Assembly (NCBI RefSeq): GCF_000411975.1
Contig: NZ_ASXG01000166.1
Coordinates: 124,001-188,000, forward strand
Origin: Amycolatopsis orientalis DSM 43388
Lineage (GTDB): Bacteria; Actinomycetota; Actinomycetes; Mycobacteriales; Pseudonocardiaceae
Length of the DNA: 64,000 nucleotides
Direction of reading: 5' to 3'
A model generated the notes under the pieces. It had not been told where the DNA came from. It saw only the letters and a program-made list of their open reading frames with translations, and ran no database searches. Each line of letters begins with the position of its first letter. Position 1 is the first letter of the stretch. The position numbers and the translations under genes are program-made. Of this stretch, positions 41,933-50,061 are shown piece after piece.

Positions 41933-42958
41933 TCAGGACAGCGCTTTCGCGGCCTTCGCCAGCGACCCCGCGTCCCCGCGCAGCAGCAGCGTCGTCACCA
42001 CCGTCTCTTCCCACGCCGACAGTTCCTCGCGGATCTTCTCCGCCGGGCCGATCAGCGAGGTGTCCTCGACCAGCGACGTCGGGATCGCCTTGACCGCTTC
42101 TTCCTTGCGTCCGGCCAGGTACAGCTCCTGCACCTTGTCCGCGACATCCGCATAGCCGAGCCGGGCGAAGACGTCGTGGTGGAAGTTCACGCTCTTCGCG
42201 CCCATCCCGCCGATGTACAGCGAGAGCGCCGGCTTGATGAAGCTCGCCGCTTCCTCGACGTCGTCGTGCACGATCACCGGCACCGACGCGGCCACCTCGA
42301 AATCGGAAAGGCTCCGCCGCGCGCCCGGTCGGGCGAACCCCTCCTCCAGCGCGGCCCGGTAGAACCCGTCCGACTTGGGCGAGAAGAACAGCGGCAGCCA
42401 GCCGTCGCAGATCTCCGCGGCCAGCGCGACGTTCTTCGGGCCTTCGGCGGCCAGATAGATCGGCAGGTCGGCGCGCAGCGGGTGCACCGTCGGCTTGAGC
42501 GGTTTGCCCAGCCCGGTCCCGCCCTTGAGCGGCAGCTGGAAGAACTGCCCGTCGATGGTCACCGGTTCCTCGCGGGCCAGCACCTTGCGCACGATCTCGA
42601 CGTACTCGCGCGTGCGCGCCAGCGGCTTCGGGTACGGCTGGCCGTACCAGCCCTCCACCACCTGCGGCCCGGACGCGCCGAGCCCGAGCACGAACCGGCC
42701 GCCGGACAGGTGGTCCATGGTCAGCGCGCTCATCGCGGTCGCGGTCGGGGTGCGCGCGGACATCTGCACGATGTTGGTGCCGAGCTTGATCCGGCTGGTC
42801 GCCGCGCCGACCCAGGCCAGCGGCGTGAACGCGTCCGACCCGTACGCCTCGGCCGACCACACCGAGTCGAACCCGAGCCGCTCGGCTTCGAGCACGGTCT
42901 CCTGCGCGCCCGGGATCGGCCCGCTCCCCCAGTACCCGAGGTGAAAGCCCAGCTTCAT
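41933..42958 (-). CDS. LLM class F420-dependent oxidoreductase
   Basis: A 341-residue luciferase-like TIM-barrel protein (MKLGFHLGYWGSG, LGTNIVQMSARTPTATAMSA, LSGGRFVLGLGASGPQVVEG). The last motif is characteristic of F420 rather than FMN users. Substrate is unknown. It starts 57 bp after the MpaB-type gene on the same strand, so the two likely share the TetR-controlled promoter at 43972. Confidence 0.88.
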   Translation of the reverse strand: MKLGFHLGYWGSGPIPGAQETVLEAERLGFDSVWSAEAYGSDAFTPLAWVGAATSRIKLGTNIVQMSARTPTATAMSALTMDHLSGGRFVLGLGASGPQVVEGWYGQPYPKPLARTREYVEIVRKVLAREEPVTIDGQFFQLPLKGGTGLGKPLKPTVHPLRADLPIYLAAEGPKNVALAAEICDGWLPLFFSPKSDGFYRAALEEGFARPGARRSLSDFEVAASVPVIVHDDVEEAASFIKPALSLYIGGMGAKSVNFHHDVFARLGYADVADKVQELYLAGRKEEAVKAIPTSLVEDTSLIGPAEKIREELSAWEETVVTTLLLRGDAGSLAKAAKALS

Positions 42959-43015
42959 CCAGCCCTCCTGATCTCGAAGCCCGTGCGCGGCGCGGGAATC
43001 AGCTTCCCGCGGCGC

Positions 43016-43945
43016 TCACGGCACGTCCGGCGAGTAGTGCTCCGGTTTCCCGCGCTCGGCGAGCGGGGGAAGATTGCGGCGCGGGGTTTCGACCGGCGGC
43101 GTCCCCGGGGCCAGCTCGCCGCGTTCGCGCCGCCAGCCCGCCCGTGCCCGCGGATGGTAGCGGCGATCGTGCGGAACCAGCGAAAACACCGCGTTGATCA
43201 GCTTGCCGACGCGGCGGTGCCGGCGGGCGTCCCGCTCGGTCCAGCGGAAGCCGAGCAGCTCCCGCACCTCCGGGTCGTACATCCCGACGGTCAGCCACAC
43301 GAACTGTTTCGCGATCATCTTCGCGACCGGTTTCCACAGCGGATCGGGCAGCCACGGGAGGAACGGCGGTTTCGCGATCCCGCGCAGGTCGAGGACGTCG
43401 CGAGTGGCCTGGTTGTCCTCCAGCACCTCGGCGCACATGTGCTTCCAGTACCGCTGGAAGTCCTCCCACGACTCCGGCACCGGCCGCATCGTCATGTCGT
43501 ACATCCGCCACCAGCGCACGTGCTCGTCGAACAGGACGCGCTTTTCCTCTTCGCCGATGCCGCCCATGAAATTGTCGGCGATCAGGATGGTGCTGACGAA
43601 GAACGTCGAATGCGCCCAGTAATACGTGTCCGGGTCGAGCGCGTGGTAGCGGCGGCCTTTCGCGTCGACGCCCTTGATCCGGTCGTGGTAGCCGCGCACC
43701 TCCAGCGCGGTGCGGTGCGCGAGCGGGCCGTCGTAGACCACCCCGCCGATCGGGTACAGCGAGCGGAACAGCCGCTGCCACCGTTCTTCGAAGAACTTCG
43801 AATGCTGCTCGACGCCCGCGCCGAGACCCGGGTGCATGTTCTGCATCGACCCGGCCCACAGCGCGATCAGCAGCCCGCGCCAGTCGCCGAAGTACTTCCA
43901 GGTCAGCGAGTCCGGTCCGAGAGGTTCGGGGGCTTCCCTGCTCAT
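43016..43945 (-). CDS. Oxygenase MpaB family protein (DUF2236)
   Basis: A 309-residue helical protein. Family features include WAHSTFFVSTILIADNFMGG with a conserved His, and the Arg/His-rich segment FRSLYPIGGVVYDGPLAHRT. DUF2236 proteins such as latex-clearing protein and the fungal MpaB are haem oxygenases that cut double bonds in isoprenoid chains. The substrate here is unknown. ATG 43945 (MSREAPEPLGPDSLTWKYFG) fits the family. It is divergent from a TetR gene over a 46-bp palindrome and is followed by an F420-type oxidoreductase. Confidence 0.87.
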   Translation of the reverse strand: MSREAPEPLGPDSLTWKYFGDWRGLLIALWAGSMQNMHPGLGAGVEQHSKFFEERWQRLFRSLYPIGGVVYDGPLAHRTALEVRGYHDRIKGVDAKGRRYHALDPDTYYWAHSTFFVSTILIADNFMGGIGEEEKRVLFDEHVRWWRMYDMTMRPVPESWEDFQRYWKHMCAEVLEDNQATRDVLDLRGIAKPPFLPWLPDPLWKPVAKMIAKQFVWLTVGMYDPEVRELLGFRWTERDARRHRRVGKLINAVFSLVPHDRRYHPRARAGWRRERGELAPGTPPVETPRRNLPPLAERGKPEHYSPDVP

Positions 43946-43971
43946 CGCGGCTCCTCGGCGGGTCGGCGAAG

Positions 43972-44017
43972 TGACTACAGCTGTTGTCAGGTTAGGATGT
44001 GACAACATCTGTGGTCA
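43972..44017. promoter_or_regulatory. 46-bp imperfect palindrome in the MpaB-TetR divergent promoter
   Basis: TGACTACAGCTGTTGTCA (43972-43989) and TGACAACATCTGTGGTCA (44000-44017) are inverted copies matching at 16 of 18 positions, with a 10-bp spacer. Each arm itself holds a TGT/ACA pair. It probably binds two TetR dimers and controls both directions. Confidence 0.6.
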
Positions 44018-44036
44018 ACTCGGGACGGGAGCGGGT

Positions 44037-44642
44037 ATGCCGGGCCGCACGTGGGCGGGCACGACGCTGGACGACCGCAAGGCCCAGCGCCGCGCGCAGC
44101 TGCTCGCCGCCGGGCTCGAACTGCTCGGCACGCAGGGCAGCGCGGCGGTGAGCGTGCGCGCGGTGTGCCGGTCCGCGAAGCTGACCGAGCGGTACTTCTA
44201 CGAAAGCTTCGCCGACCGGGAAAGCCTGGTCGCCGCGGTCTACGAGGACGTCGGGAACCAGGCCCGGCAAGCACTGGCCGACGCGGTGTCCGGCGAGGCC
44301 GAGCCGAGCCGCCGCGCCGAACGCGCCGTCACCGCGTTCGTGGAGCTGATGCTCGACGACCCGCGCAAGGGCCGGGTGCTGCTGCTCGCGCCGCTGACCG
44401 ATCCGGCGCTGACCCAGCGCGGCCTGCACCTCCTCCCGGCGTTCACCACGCTCGTCGGCGAACAGCTGTCGCGCGGCGACGAGACCGGCCGCCAGCTCGT
44501 GGCGATCGGTCTCGTCGGCGCGCTCAGCAACGTGTTCATCGCTTACCTCGACGGCACGCTGAGGGTGAGCCGCGAGCGTCTCGTCGAGCACTGCGTGCAG
44601 CTGGTGCTCGGCGCGGACGCTTTCGACTCGGAGGCTCACTGA
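44037..44642 (+). CDS. TetR family transcriptional regulator
   Basis: A 201-residue protein with a TetR helix-turn-helix at about 18-65 (LLAAGLELLGTQGSAAVSVR, then SAKLTERYFYESFADRESLV). ATG 44037 lies 20 bp after the palindrome at 43972-44017. It is divergent from the MpaB oxygenase and F420 oxidoreductase genes and is their likely repressor. Its end meets the convergent aldolase gene with a 7-bp overlap. Confidence 0.9.
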   Translation: MPGRTWAGTTLDDRKAQRRAQLLAAGLELLGTQGSAAVSVRAVCRSAKLTERYFYESFADRESLVAAVYEDVGNQARQALADAVSGEAEPSRRAERAVTAFVELMLDDPRKGRVLLLAPLTDPALTQRGLHLLPAFTTLVGEQLSRGDETGRQLVAIGLVGALSNVFIAYLDGTLRVSRERLVEHCVQLVLGADAFDSEAH

Positions 44643-45661
44643 GCGGCTGCCCGCTCGTCGCGCAGCCGAAGCGCGATGTCGATGATCATGTCCTCCTGGC
44701 CGCCGACGTAGCGTTCCTTGCCTACCTGGTACAGGATTTCGTGCGCCGGGACGCCGTACCGCTCGGCGGCGCGTTCGGCGTGCAGCAGGAAGCTCGAGTA
44801 CACCCCGGCGTAGCCCTGGACGATCGACGACCGGTCCATCACCGGCAGCCGGGTCAGGTACTTCTTCACCACGTTCTCCGCGGCTTCCATCAGGACGTCT
44901 TTGTCCACGCCGGTTTTGATGCCGAGCCGGTCGAACGTGGCGGCGAGGACCTCGGTCGGCGAGTTGCCCGCGCCGGCCCCGAGCGCGGCGAGCGAGCCGT
45001 CGATCTGCCGGGCCCCGGCGCGGTACGCGAGCACCGAGTTGGCGACGCCGAAGCTCAGGTTCTGGTGCCCGTGGTAACCGACCTGGGCTTCGTCGCCGAG
45101 TTCCGCGACGAGCGCGGCGACGCGCTCCGACGCGTCCTCGAGGATCAGCGCGCCCGCGGAGTCCACGACGTACACGCACTGGCAGCCCGCGTCGACCATG
45201 ATCCGGGCCTGCTTCGCCAAGTCCTCCGGCGTCGACATGTGCGACAGCATCAGGAATCCGACAGTTTCCAGGCCGAGGTCGCGCGCCGCGCCGAAGTGCT
45301 GGATGGACACGTCAGCTTCGGTGCAGTGCGTCGCGATCCGCACCGCGCCCGCGCCGAGATCGGCCGCCGCGCGGAGGTCGGTGACCGTGCCGAGGCCGGG
45401 CAGGAGAAGCACGGCGATCTTCGCCTGCTTCGCCTCGTCGACCGCGGCGGCGATCAGCTTTCGCTCGTCCACCAAGGAAAAGCCGTAGTTGAAGGTGGAG
45501 CCGCCGAGGCCGTCGCCGTGGGTCACCTCGATCAGCGAGACGCCCGCGTCGTCGAGCGCGCGGACGGTGTCGCGCACCTGCTTTTCGGTGAACTGGTGCG
45601 CCATGGCGTGACTGCCGTCGCGCAGGGTGGTGTCGACCAGCCGGACGTCGGTGTTGTTCAC
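44636..45661 (-). CDS. dmpG: 4-hydroxy-2-oxovalerate aldolase
   Basis: A 341-residue HMGL-like TIM-barrel enzyme. The metal and substrate motif is VDTTLRDGSHAMAHQF at the N-terminus, and YHGHQNLSFGVANS supplies the metal-binding HxH. It splits 4-hydroxy-2-oxo acids into pyruvate and an aldehyde in meta-cleavage pathways (DmpG, BphI, HsaF). The C-terminal extension forms the docking surface for the partner dehydrogenase, encoded just upstream with ATGA overlap. Confidence 0.94.
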   Translation of the reverse strand: MNNTDVRLVDTTLRDGSHAMAHQFTEKQVRDTVRALDDAGVSLIEVTHGDGLGGSTFNYGFSLVDERKLIAAAVDEAKQAKIAVLLLPGLGTVTDLRAAADLGAGAVRIATHCTEADVSIQHFGAARDLGLETVGFLMLSHMSTPEDLAKQARIMVDAGCQCVYVVDSAGALILEDASERVAALVAELGDEAQVGYHGHQNLSFGVANSVLAYRAGARQIDGSLAALGAGAGNSPTEVLAATFDRLGIKTGVDKDVLMEAAENVVKKYLTRLPVMDRSSIVQGYAGVYSSFLLHAERAAERYGVPAHEILYQVGKERYVGGQEDMIIDIALRLRDERAAAQ

Positions 45662-46560
45662 GCGGCCACCTCCTGAGCGGCGAAGAGGTCGCCGACGCGC
45701 GCGGCGGCGGCGGTCATGATGTCGAGGTTGCCCGCGTACTTGGGCAGGTAGTCGCCGTTGCCCGCGACTTCCAGGAAGACGCCCACCCGGGCCTTGCCGC
45801 TCCAGTCCGGCCGCGGCGGGTCGAACTGCGGGTCGGCCTTGAGCGTGTAGCCCGGCACGTACTGCTGGACGTCTTTCACCATGCGGTGCACGGATTCGCT
45901 GATCGCGTCGAAGTCGGCGTCCGGGTCGACCGCGCAGAACACCGTGTCGCGCATGATCATCGGCGGGTCCATCGGGTTGATGATGATGATCGCGCGGCCC
46001 TTGTCCGCGCCGCCGACCTTCTCGATCGCGTGCGCGGTGGTCTCGGTGAACTCGTCGATGTTCGCGCGCGTGCCGGGACCGGCCGACCGCGACGACACCG
46101 ACGCGACGATCTCCGCGTACGACACCGGCGTCACGCGCGAAACCGCGTGCACGATCGGGATGGTCGCCTGGCCGCCGCAGGTGATCATGTTGACGTTGCG
46201 GTCGGTCAGCTGGTCCGGCGGGTTCACCGCCGGGCAGGTGAACGGGCCGACCGCGGCGGGCGTCAGGTCGATCGCGCGGATGCCGGCCTCGGCGTACCGC
46301 GGGGCGTTGGCCTGGTGCGCCTTCGCCGACGTCGATTCGAACACCAGCTGCGGCAGTTCCGCGCGCGAAAGCAGCCAGTCGACGCCTTCCGCTGACGTCT
46401 CGAGGCCGAGCTTCGCGGCGCGCGCCAGCCCGTCCGACGCCGGGTCGACGCCCACCATGTAGCGCACTTCCACGTGCTCGCTGCGCTGGAGCTTCGCCAG
46501 CAAATCCGTACCGATGTTGCCCGGGCCGACGATCGCGGCCGTCACCTTGCGTTCCGCCAT
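45658..46560 (-). CDS. Acetaldehyde dehydrogenase (acetylating)
   Basis: A 300-residue NAD-dependent enzyme. AAIVGPGNIGTDLLAKL binds NAD, and the catalytic Cys is in VNMITCGGQATIPIV. It turns acetaldehyde or propanal into the acyl-CoA, receiving the aldehyde from the aldolase by channelling (DmpF, BphJ, HsaG). ATG 46560 follows a short gap from the divergent IclR gene. The 2-hydroxypentadienoate hydratase that usually accompanies the pair is not here. Confidence 0.93.
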   Translation of the reverse strand: MAERKVTAAIVGPGNIGTDLLAKLQRSEHVEVRYMVGVDPASDGLARAAKLGLETSAEGVDWLLSRAELPQLVFESTSAKAHQANAPRYAEAGIRAIDLTPAAVGPFTCPAVNPPDQLTDRNVNMITCGGQATIPIVHAVSRVTPVSYAEIVASVSSRSAGPGTRANIDEFTETTAHAIEKVGGADKGRAIIIINPMDPPMIMRDTVFCAVDPDADFDAISESVHRMVKDVQQYVPGYTLKADPQFDPPRPDWSGKARVGVFLEVAGNGDYLPKYAGNLDIMTAAAARVGDLFAAQEVAA

Positions 46561-46599
46561 GCCGCCACGGTGCTCGCCGGGATGGGGCACACTCAACCC

Positions 46600-47355
46600 A
46601 TGCGTACCACTGGACGGAACGGCGACGGGCTCGTGACGGCGCGGGTCGCCGCCGTGCTGGAAGCCTTCCGCCCCGGCGACGACGCGCTGGGCGTCTCCGA
46701 GCTGGCGCGGCGGACCGGTCTCGCGAAGACGACCGTGCACCGGCTGGCCGGGCATCTGGCCGACACCGGGCTGCTGGAACGCGACGGCGCCTCAGTCCGG
46801 TTGGGACTGCGGCTGTTCGAGATCGGCCAGCTCGCGGTACGCCGCCGCGGCCTGGTCGAAGCGGCCCGGCCGTACCTGGCGGACCTGCGGGAGGCCACGC
46901 GGAACACCGTGCATCTCGCGGTCTTGGAAGGCACCGAGGTGGTGTACCTGGATGTGCTGCGCGGACCGGACGCGCCGGATCTGCCCTCGCGCACCGGCGG
47001 GCGGTTTCCGGCGCACGCGACCGGGGTCGGGAAGGCGATTCTGTCCCGCTCCCCCGACGACGTCGTGACGCGGGTGATCGACGCCGGGCTGCCCCGCGTC
47101 AGCGCGCGGACGATCACCGCGCCCGGGTTGCTGCGCCGCCAGCTGGCGCGGATCCGCGAAGACGGGATCGCGTTCGAGCGCGAGGAATCCGGCGTCGGCG
47201 TCGTGTGCGCGGCGAGCCCGCTCGTCGATGCGAACGGGCTCGCGGTGGCCGCGGTGTCGATCTCCGGATGGGCGACGCGGATGCGGACGGAACGGGTCGC
47301 GCCCGCCGTGCGGACGGTGGCGTTGGCCTTGTCCCGGACCATTTCCGAGACCTGA
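46600..47355 (+). CDS. IclR family transcriptional regulator
   Basis: A 251-residue protein with an N-terminal winged helix (GVSELARRTGLAKTTVHRLA, about 27-46) and an IclR effector domain from about 75 (FPAHATGVGKAILSRSPDDV is the conserved ligand-side motif). It is divergent from the acetaldehyde dehydrogenase-aldolase operon with only 39 bp between starts, so it very likely controls it. It ends one base before the convergent TetR gene. Confidence 0.9.
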   Translation: MRTTGRNGDGLVTARVAAVLEAFRPGDDALGVSELARRTGLAKTTVHRLAGHLADTGLLERDGASVRLGLRLFEIGQLAVRRRGLVEAARPYLADLREATRNTVHLAVLEGTEVVYLDVLRGPDAPDLPSRTGGRFPAHATGVGKAILSRSPDDVVTRVIDAGLPRVSARTITAPGLLRRQLARIREDGIAFEREESGVGVVCAASPLVDANGLAVAAVSISGWATRMRTERVAPAVRTVALALSRTISET

Positions 47356-47937
47356 TCAAGACTTCCGGGATCGCTCTTTCCGCATCCGCAGAATCAAGGC
47401 GAGGGCGTCCTCCGAGTGGCTTCCCGGGGTCAGCACTTCCTGCAACAAGAGCCCGCGAATCGCGGCGACGGTCACCGCGGCCGTCGTCCGCGCTTCCTCG
47501 GCGGCGAGCCCTTCGCGTGCTGCGAGCGAGGCGATCATCCGGGTCAGGTCGTCCAGCGAATCGATGAATTCGCGGAACTCCTCCGGCTGATACGCGGCCA
47601 GCCCGGTGACGTGAAAGAAACCGCGGACCCGCGACAGCTGGTCCGGGCGGGTGTAGGTCCGCCAGATCTCCACGACGAACTCGTCGAACGTGCACTGCTG
47701 GGCGGTCTTGAAGAGCGCTTCGTTGTCGCGGGCCCGCTGCGCCCGGAGCATCGCCGCCAGGACGCCCGGCAGCGAGCCGAAGTGGTAGCGCAGCAGGGCG
47801 TGGCTGGTCTCGGCCCGGGCGGCGACTTCCCGGAGCGACACCTCCGGCGAGGGAAGCGTCCCCTCGAAGGCGTCGAGAAGCCGCGCCAGGAGCCGTTCGC
47901 GGGCGTCGCCCTTGCCTTCCGTGCTTGACAGGGTCAC
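47356..47937 (-). CDS. TetR family transcriptional regulator
   Basis: A 193-residue protein with a TetR/BetI-type helix-turn-helix (VSLREVAARAETSHALLRYH, about 33-52) and a BetI-like C-terminal domain. It is divergent from the amidohydrolase-esterase pair with 52 bp between starts and is their likely regulator. No clear palindrome is visible in that gap beyond a short CCATTGG. Confidence 0.88.
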   Translation of the reverse strand: MTLSSTEGKGDARERLLARLLDAFEGTLPSPEVSLREVAARAETSHALLRYHFGSLPGVLAAMLRAQRARDNEALFKTAQQCTFDEFVVEIWRTYTRPDQLSRVRGFFHVTGLAAYQPEEFREFIDSLDDLTRMIASLAAREGLAAEEARTTAAVTVAAIRGLLLQEVLTPGSHSEDALALILRMRKERSRKS

Positions 47938-47989
47938 CCCGACAGTTTATCCATTGGAAAAGACCCTGGCAACGGCGGAAGGACGGCTC

Positions 47990-49216
47990 GTGGCACGTTT
48001 TCAGGTAGTCGGAGCGACGGTCGCCGACGGCTCGGGGCGCGATCCCGCCAACGTCAGCGTCACCGTCGAGGACGGGCGGATCGCCGGACTCGGCCCGGGC
48101 AGCGCATCGGGCGAACGCCTCGACGCCGACGGGCTGACGATGACGCCCGGACTGATCGACGCGCACGTCCACCTGGGCCTGGCGAGTCCGATCGAACCGC
48201 AGTTTTCCTTCCGGCTCAGCGTCGCCGAGCTCGCCGCGGACATCTTCGCCACGGCCGGTTCGGCGCTCGACGCGGGTTTCACCACCGTCCGCGACACCGG
48301 CGGGATCGACGGCGGGGTCGTCTCCACGATCGCCAAGGGCAAGGTGCGCGGACCGCGCGTGCTGTCGTGCGGACCGGTGCAATGCCAGACTGGAGGGCAC
48401 GGCTACTACGGAGCCGAGTGGGAGCCCACCGAGCTGTGGAACAGCCATCACATTCCGGGCCTGTGCGCCCTGTCCATGCAGTCCGGCAACGCGAACGAGT
48501 TGCGCAGCAACGTGCGCGAGGCCTTCCGGCGCGGCGCTTCGTTCCTGAAGCTCTGCGTCACCGGCGGCGTGGTCAGCGCACACGACCAGCTGACCGACAC
48601 CCAGTTCACCGTCGAAGAAATCGCTGTCGCCGTGCAGGAAGCCGCGGCCCGCGGCACCTACGTGACGGTTCACGCGCACAACAACGAAGGCATCCGGAAC
48701 GCGATCGAGGCCGGGGTGCGCTGCGTCGAACACGGCACTGACATCGACGAGTCCACGGCCGCTTTGATGGCCGACCGCGACGTCGCGCTGGTCCCCACCT
48801 TCGCGGTGGTCGAGCACCTGCTGCGGGACACCGCGCGCACCGGGCTCGACGAGTCGATCCGCGAACGCGTGCAGGGAGTCCGCGAGCGGATGGCCGGCGC
48901 GCTCGCCGTCGCCAAGGAGGCCGGGCTGCGGATCGGCCTCGGCTCCGATCTCATCGGCCCGGCCCAGCACCGCCGCGGCGAAGAACTCACACTGCGCGCC
49001 AACCTCGAGACACCGATGGAAGCTCTCGTGGCCGCGACGAAAACCAACGCCGAGATCCTCGGCCTGTCCGGCGAAGTGGGAGTGCTCGCTCCCGGCGCGC
49101 AGGCAGATCTCGTGCTCTGGAACGGAAATCCGCTCGAAGACCCGCGGCTTTTCTCCGACCCGGCCAACGCGGTCGTGGTCGTCCAGGCCGGACGCGTAGT
49201 GAAGGACCTCCGATGA
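47990..49216 (+). CDS. Amidohydrolase family protein (imidazolonepropionase/prolidase-like)
   Basis: A 408-residue metal-dependent amidohydrolase. Metal ligands are the HVH in GLIDAHVHLG, the likely carboxylated Lys in ASFLKLCVTGG, His in YVTVHAHNN and VEHGTD, and Asp in GLGSDLIG, consistent with a binuclear centre. Related proteins hydrolyse Xaa-Arg/Lys dipeptides or ochratoxin-like amides. GTG 47990 has GGAAGGA upstream. It shares ATGA with the esterase gene that follows. Confidence 0.9.
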   Translation: MARFQVVGATVADGSGRDPANVSVTVEDGRIAGLGPGSASGERLDADGLTMTPGLIDAHVHLGLASPIEPQFSFRLSVAELAADIFATAGSALDAGFTTVRDTGGIDGGVVSTIAKGKVRGPRVLSCGPVQCQTGGHGYYGAEWEPTELWNSHHIPGLCALSMQSGNANELRSNVREAFRRGASFLKLCVTGGVVSAHDQLTDTQFTVEEIAVAVQEAAARGTYVTVHAHNNEGIRNAIEAGVRCVEHGTDIDESTAALMADRDVALVPTFAVVEHLLRDTARTGLDESIRERVQGVRERMAGALAVAKEAGLRIGLGSDLIGPAQHRRGEELTLRANLETPMEALVAATKTNAEILGLSGEVGVLAPGAQADLVLWNGNPLEDPRLFSDPANAVVVVQAGRVVKDLR

Positions 49217-50061
49217 GCCCGATGTGGCACGGCTGCCTCGCCGACACCGACTACTTCGAACTGCGTTCCAGCGCCGGATACGACTACGGCGTCTGGGTCA
49301 CCACCCCACCGGGTTACGACCCCGCCGCGACCCGGGTGCCGGCCCTGTACGTGCTCGACGGCAACTGGGCCGTGGGCCTGACGGCTCCGCTCGTCGTCAC
49401 CCAGGCGGATCCCATGCAGCCGATCCAGCCGTATCTGCAAGTCAGCGTCGGATACGCGGGCGAGGAAGCACAGCATTGGTCCCGGCTGCGCAACCGGGAC
49501 CTCGTGCCGCCCGGCGAGCCCGTCGGCCAGGAGTTCGTCGCCGCCGTGGAGATGGGCGTCGAGACGGGCCGGATGACCCGCCAGCAAGCCGACGCCTACC
49601 TCGCCGAATTGCGCGACACCCGCGCCGACGCGTTCCTGGCCTTCCTCACCGACGAACTGCACCCGCGCATCGAACGCGACTACCGCACGGCCGGGAGCGG
49701 CCACGGCCTCTTCGGCTACTCCTACGGCGGGCTCTTCAGTCTCTACGCCTGGCTCAGCGGCTGCCCCCTCTTCGAGAGCATCGGAGCGGGCAGCCCCGGA
49801 GTCGTCGGGGAAGACAGCCAGATTTTCGCCCGGCTCCGCGAGCTGGGCGACGACCGGCCCGCCGCCAAGCTTCACGTGACGGTCAACGAGCAAGAGCTGT
49901 TCGGAGACCTGGCCGTCTATCAGAACCTCGCGAAGAACACGGCCACGCTTCTGCACCGCCTCGCCTCGGGCGCCGTCACCAGCGAGATCCTGCGCGAAAC
50001 GCACCTGACCGGCCTGCAAGCCGCATTCCTCAGCTATCTGCGGACTTGCCGGGCCCAGTAG
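49213..50061 (+). CDS. Esterase of the alpha/beta hydrolase fold (IroE/EstD-like)
   Basis: A 282-residue protein with the esterase D pattern: VWVTTPPGYDPAATRVPALY, VLDGN, the nucleophile elbow GLFGYSYGGLFSLYAW and a final His in RETHLTGLQ. IroE/Fes-type relatives cut siderophore trilactones, but others act on varied esters. The ATG overlaps the amidohydrolase stop (ATGA), so both enzymes act together, perhaps on a compound with an ester and an amide bond (inference). It overlaps the convergent amidase by 32 bp. Confidence 0.85.
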   Translation: MSPMWHGCLADTDYFELRSSAGYDYGVWVTTPPGYDPAATRVPALYVLDGNWAVGLTAPLVVTQADPMQPIQPYLQVSVGYAGEEAQHWSRLRNRDLVPPGEPVGQEFVAAVEMGVETGRMTRQQADAYLAELRDTRADAFLAFLTDELHPRIERDYRTAGSGHGLFGYSYGGLFSLYAWLSGCPLFESIGAGSPGVVGEDSQIFARLRELGDDRPAAKLHVTVNEQELFGDLAVYQNLAKNTATLLHRLASGAVTSEILRETHLTGLQAAFLSYLRTCRAQ

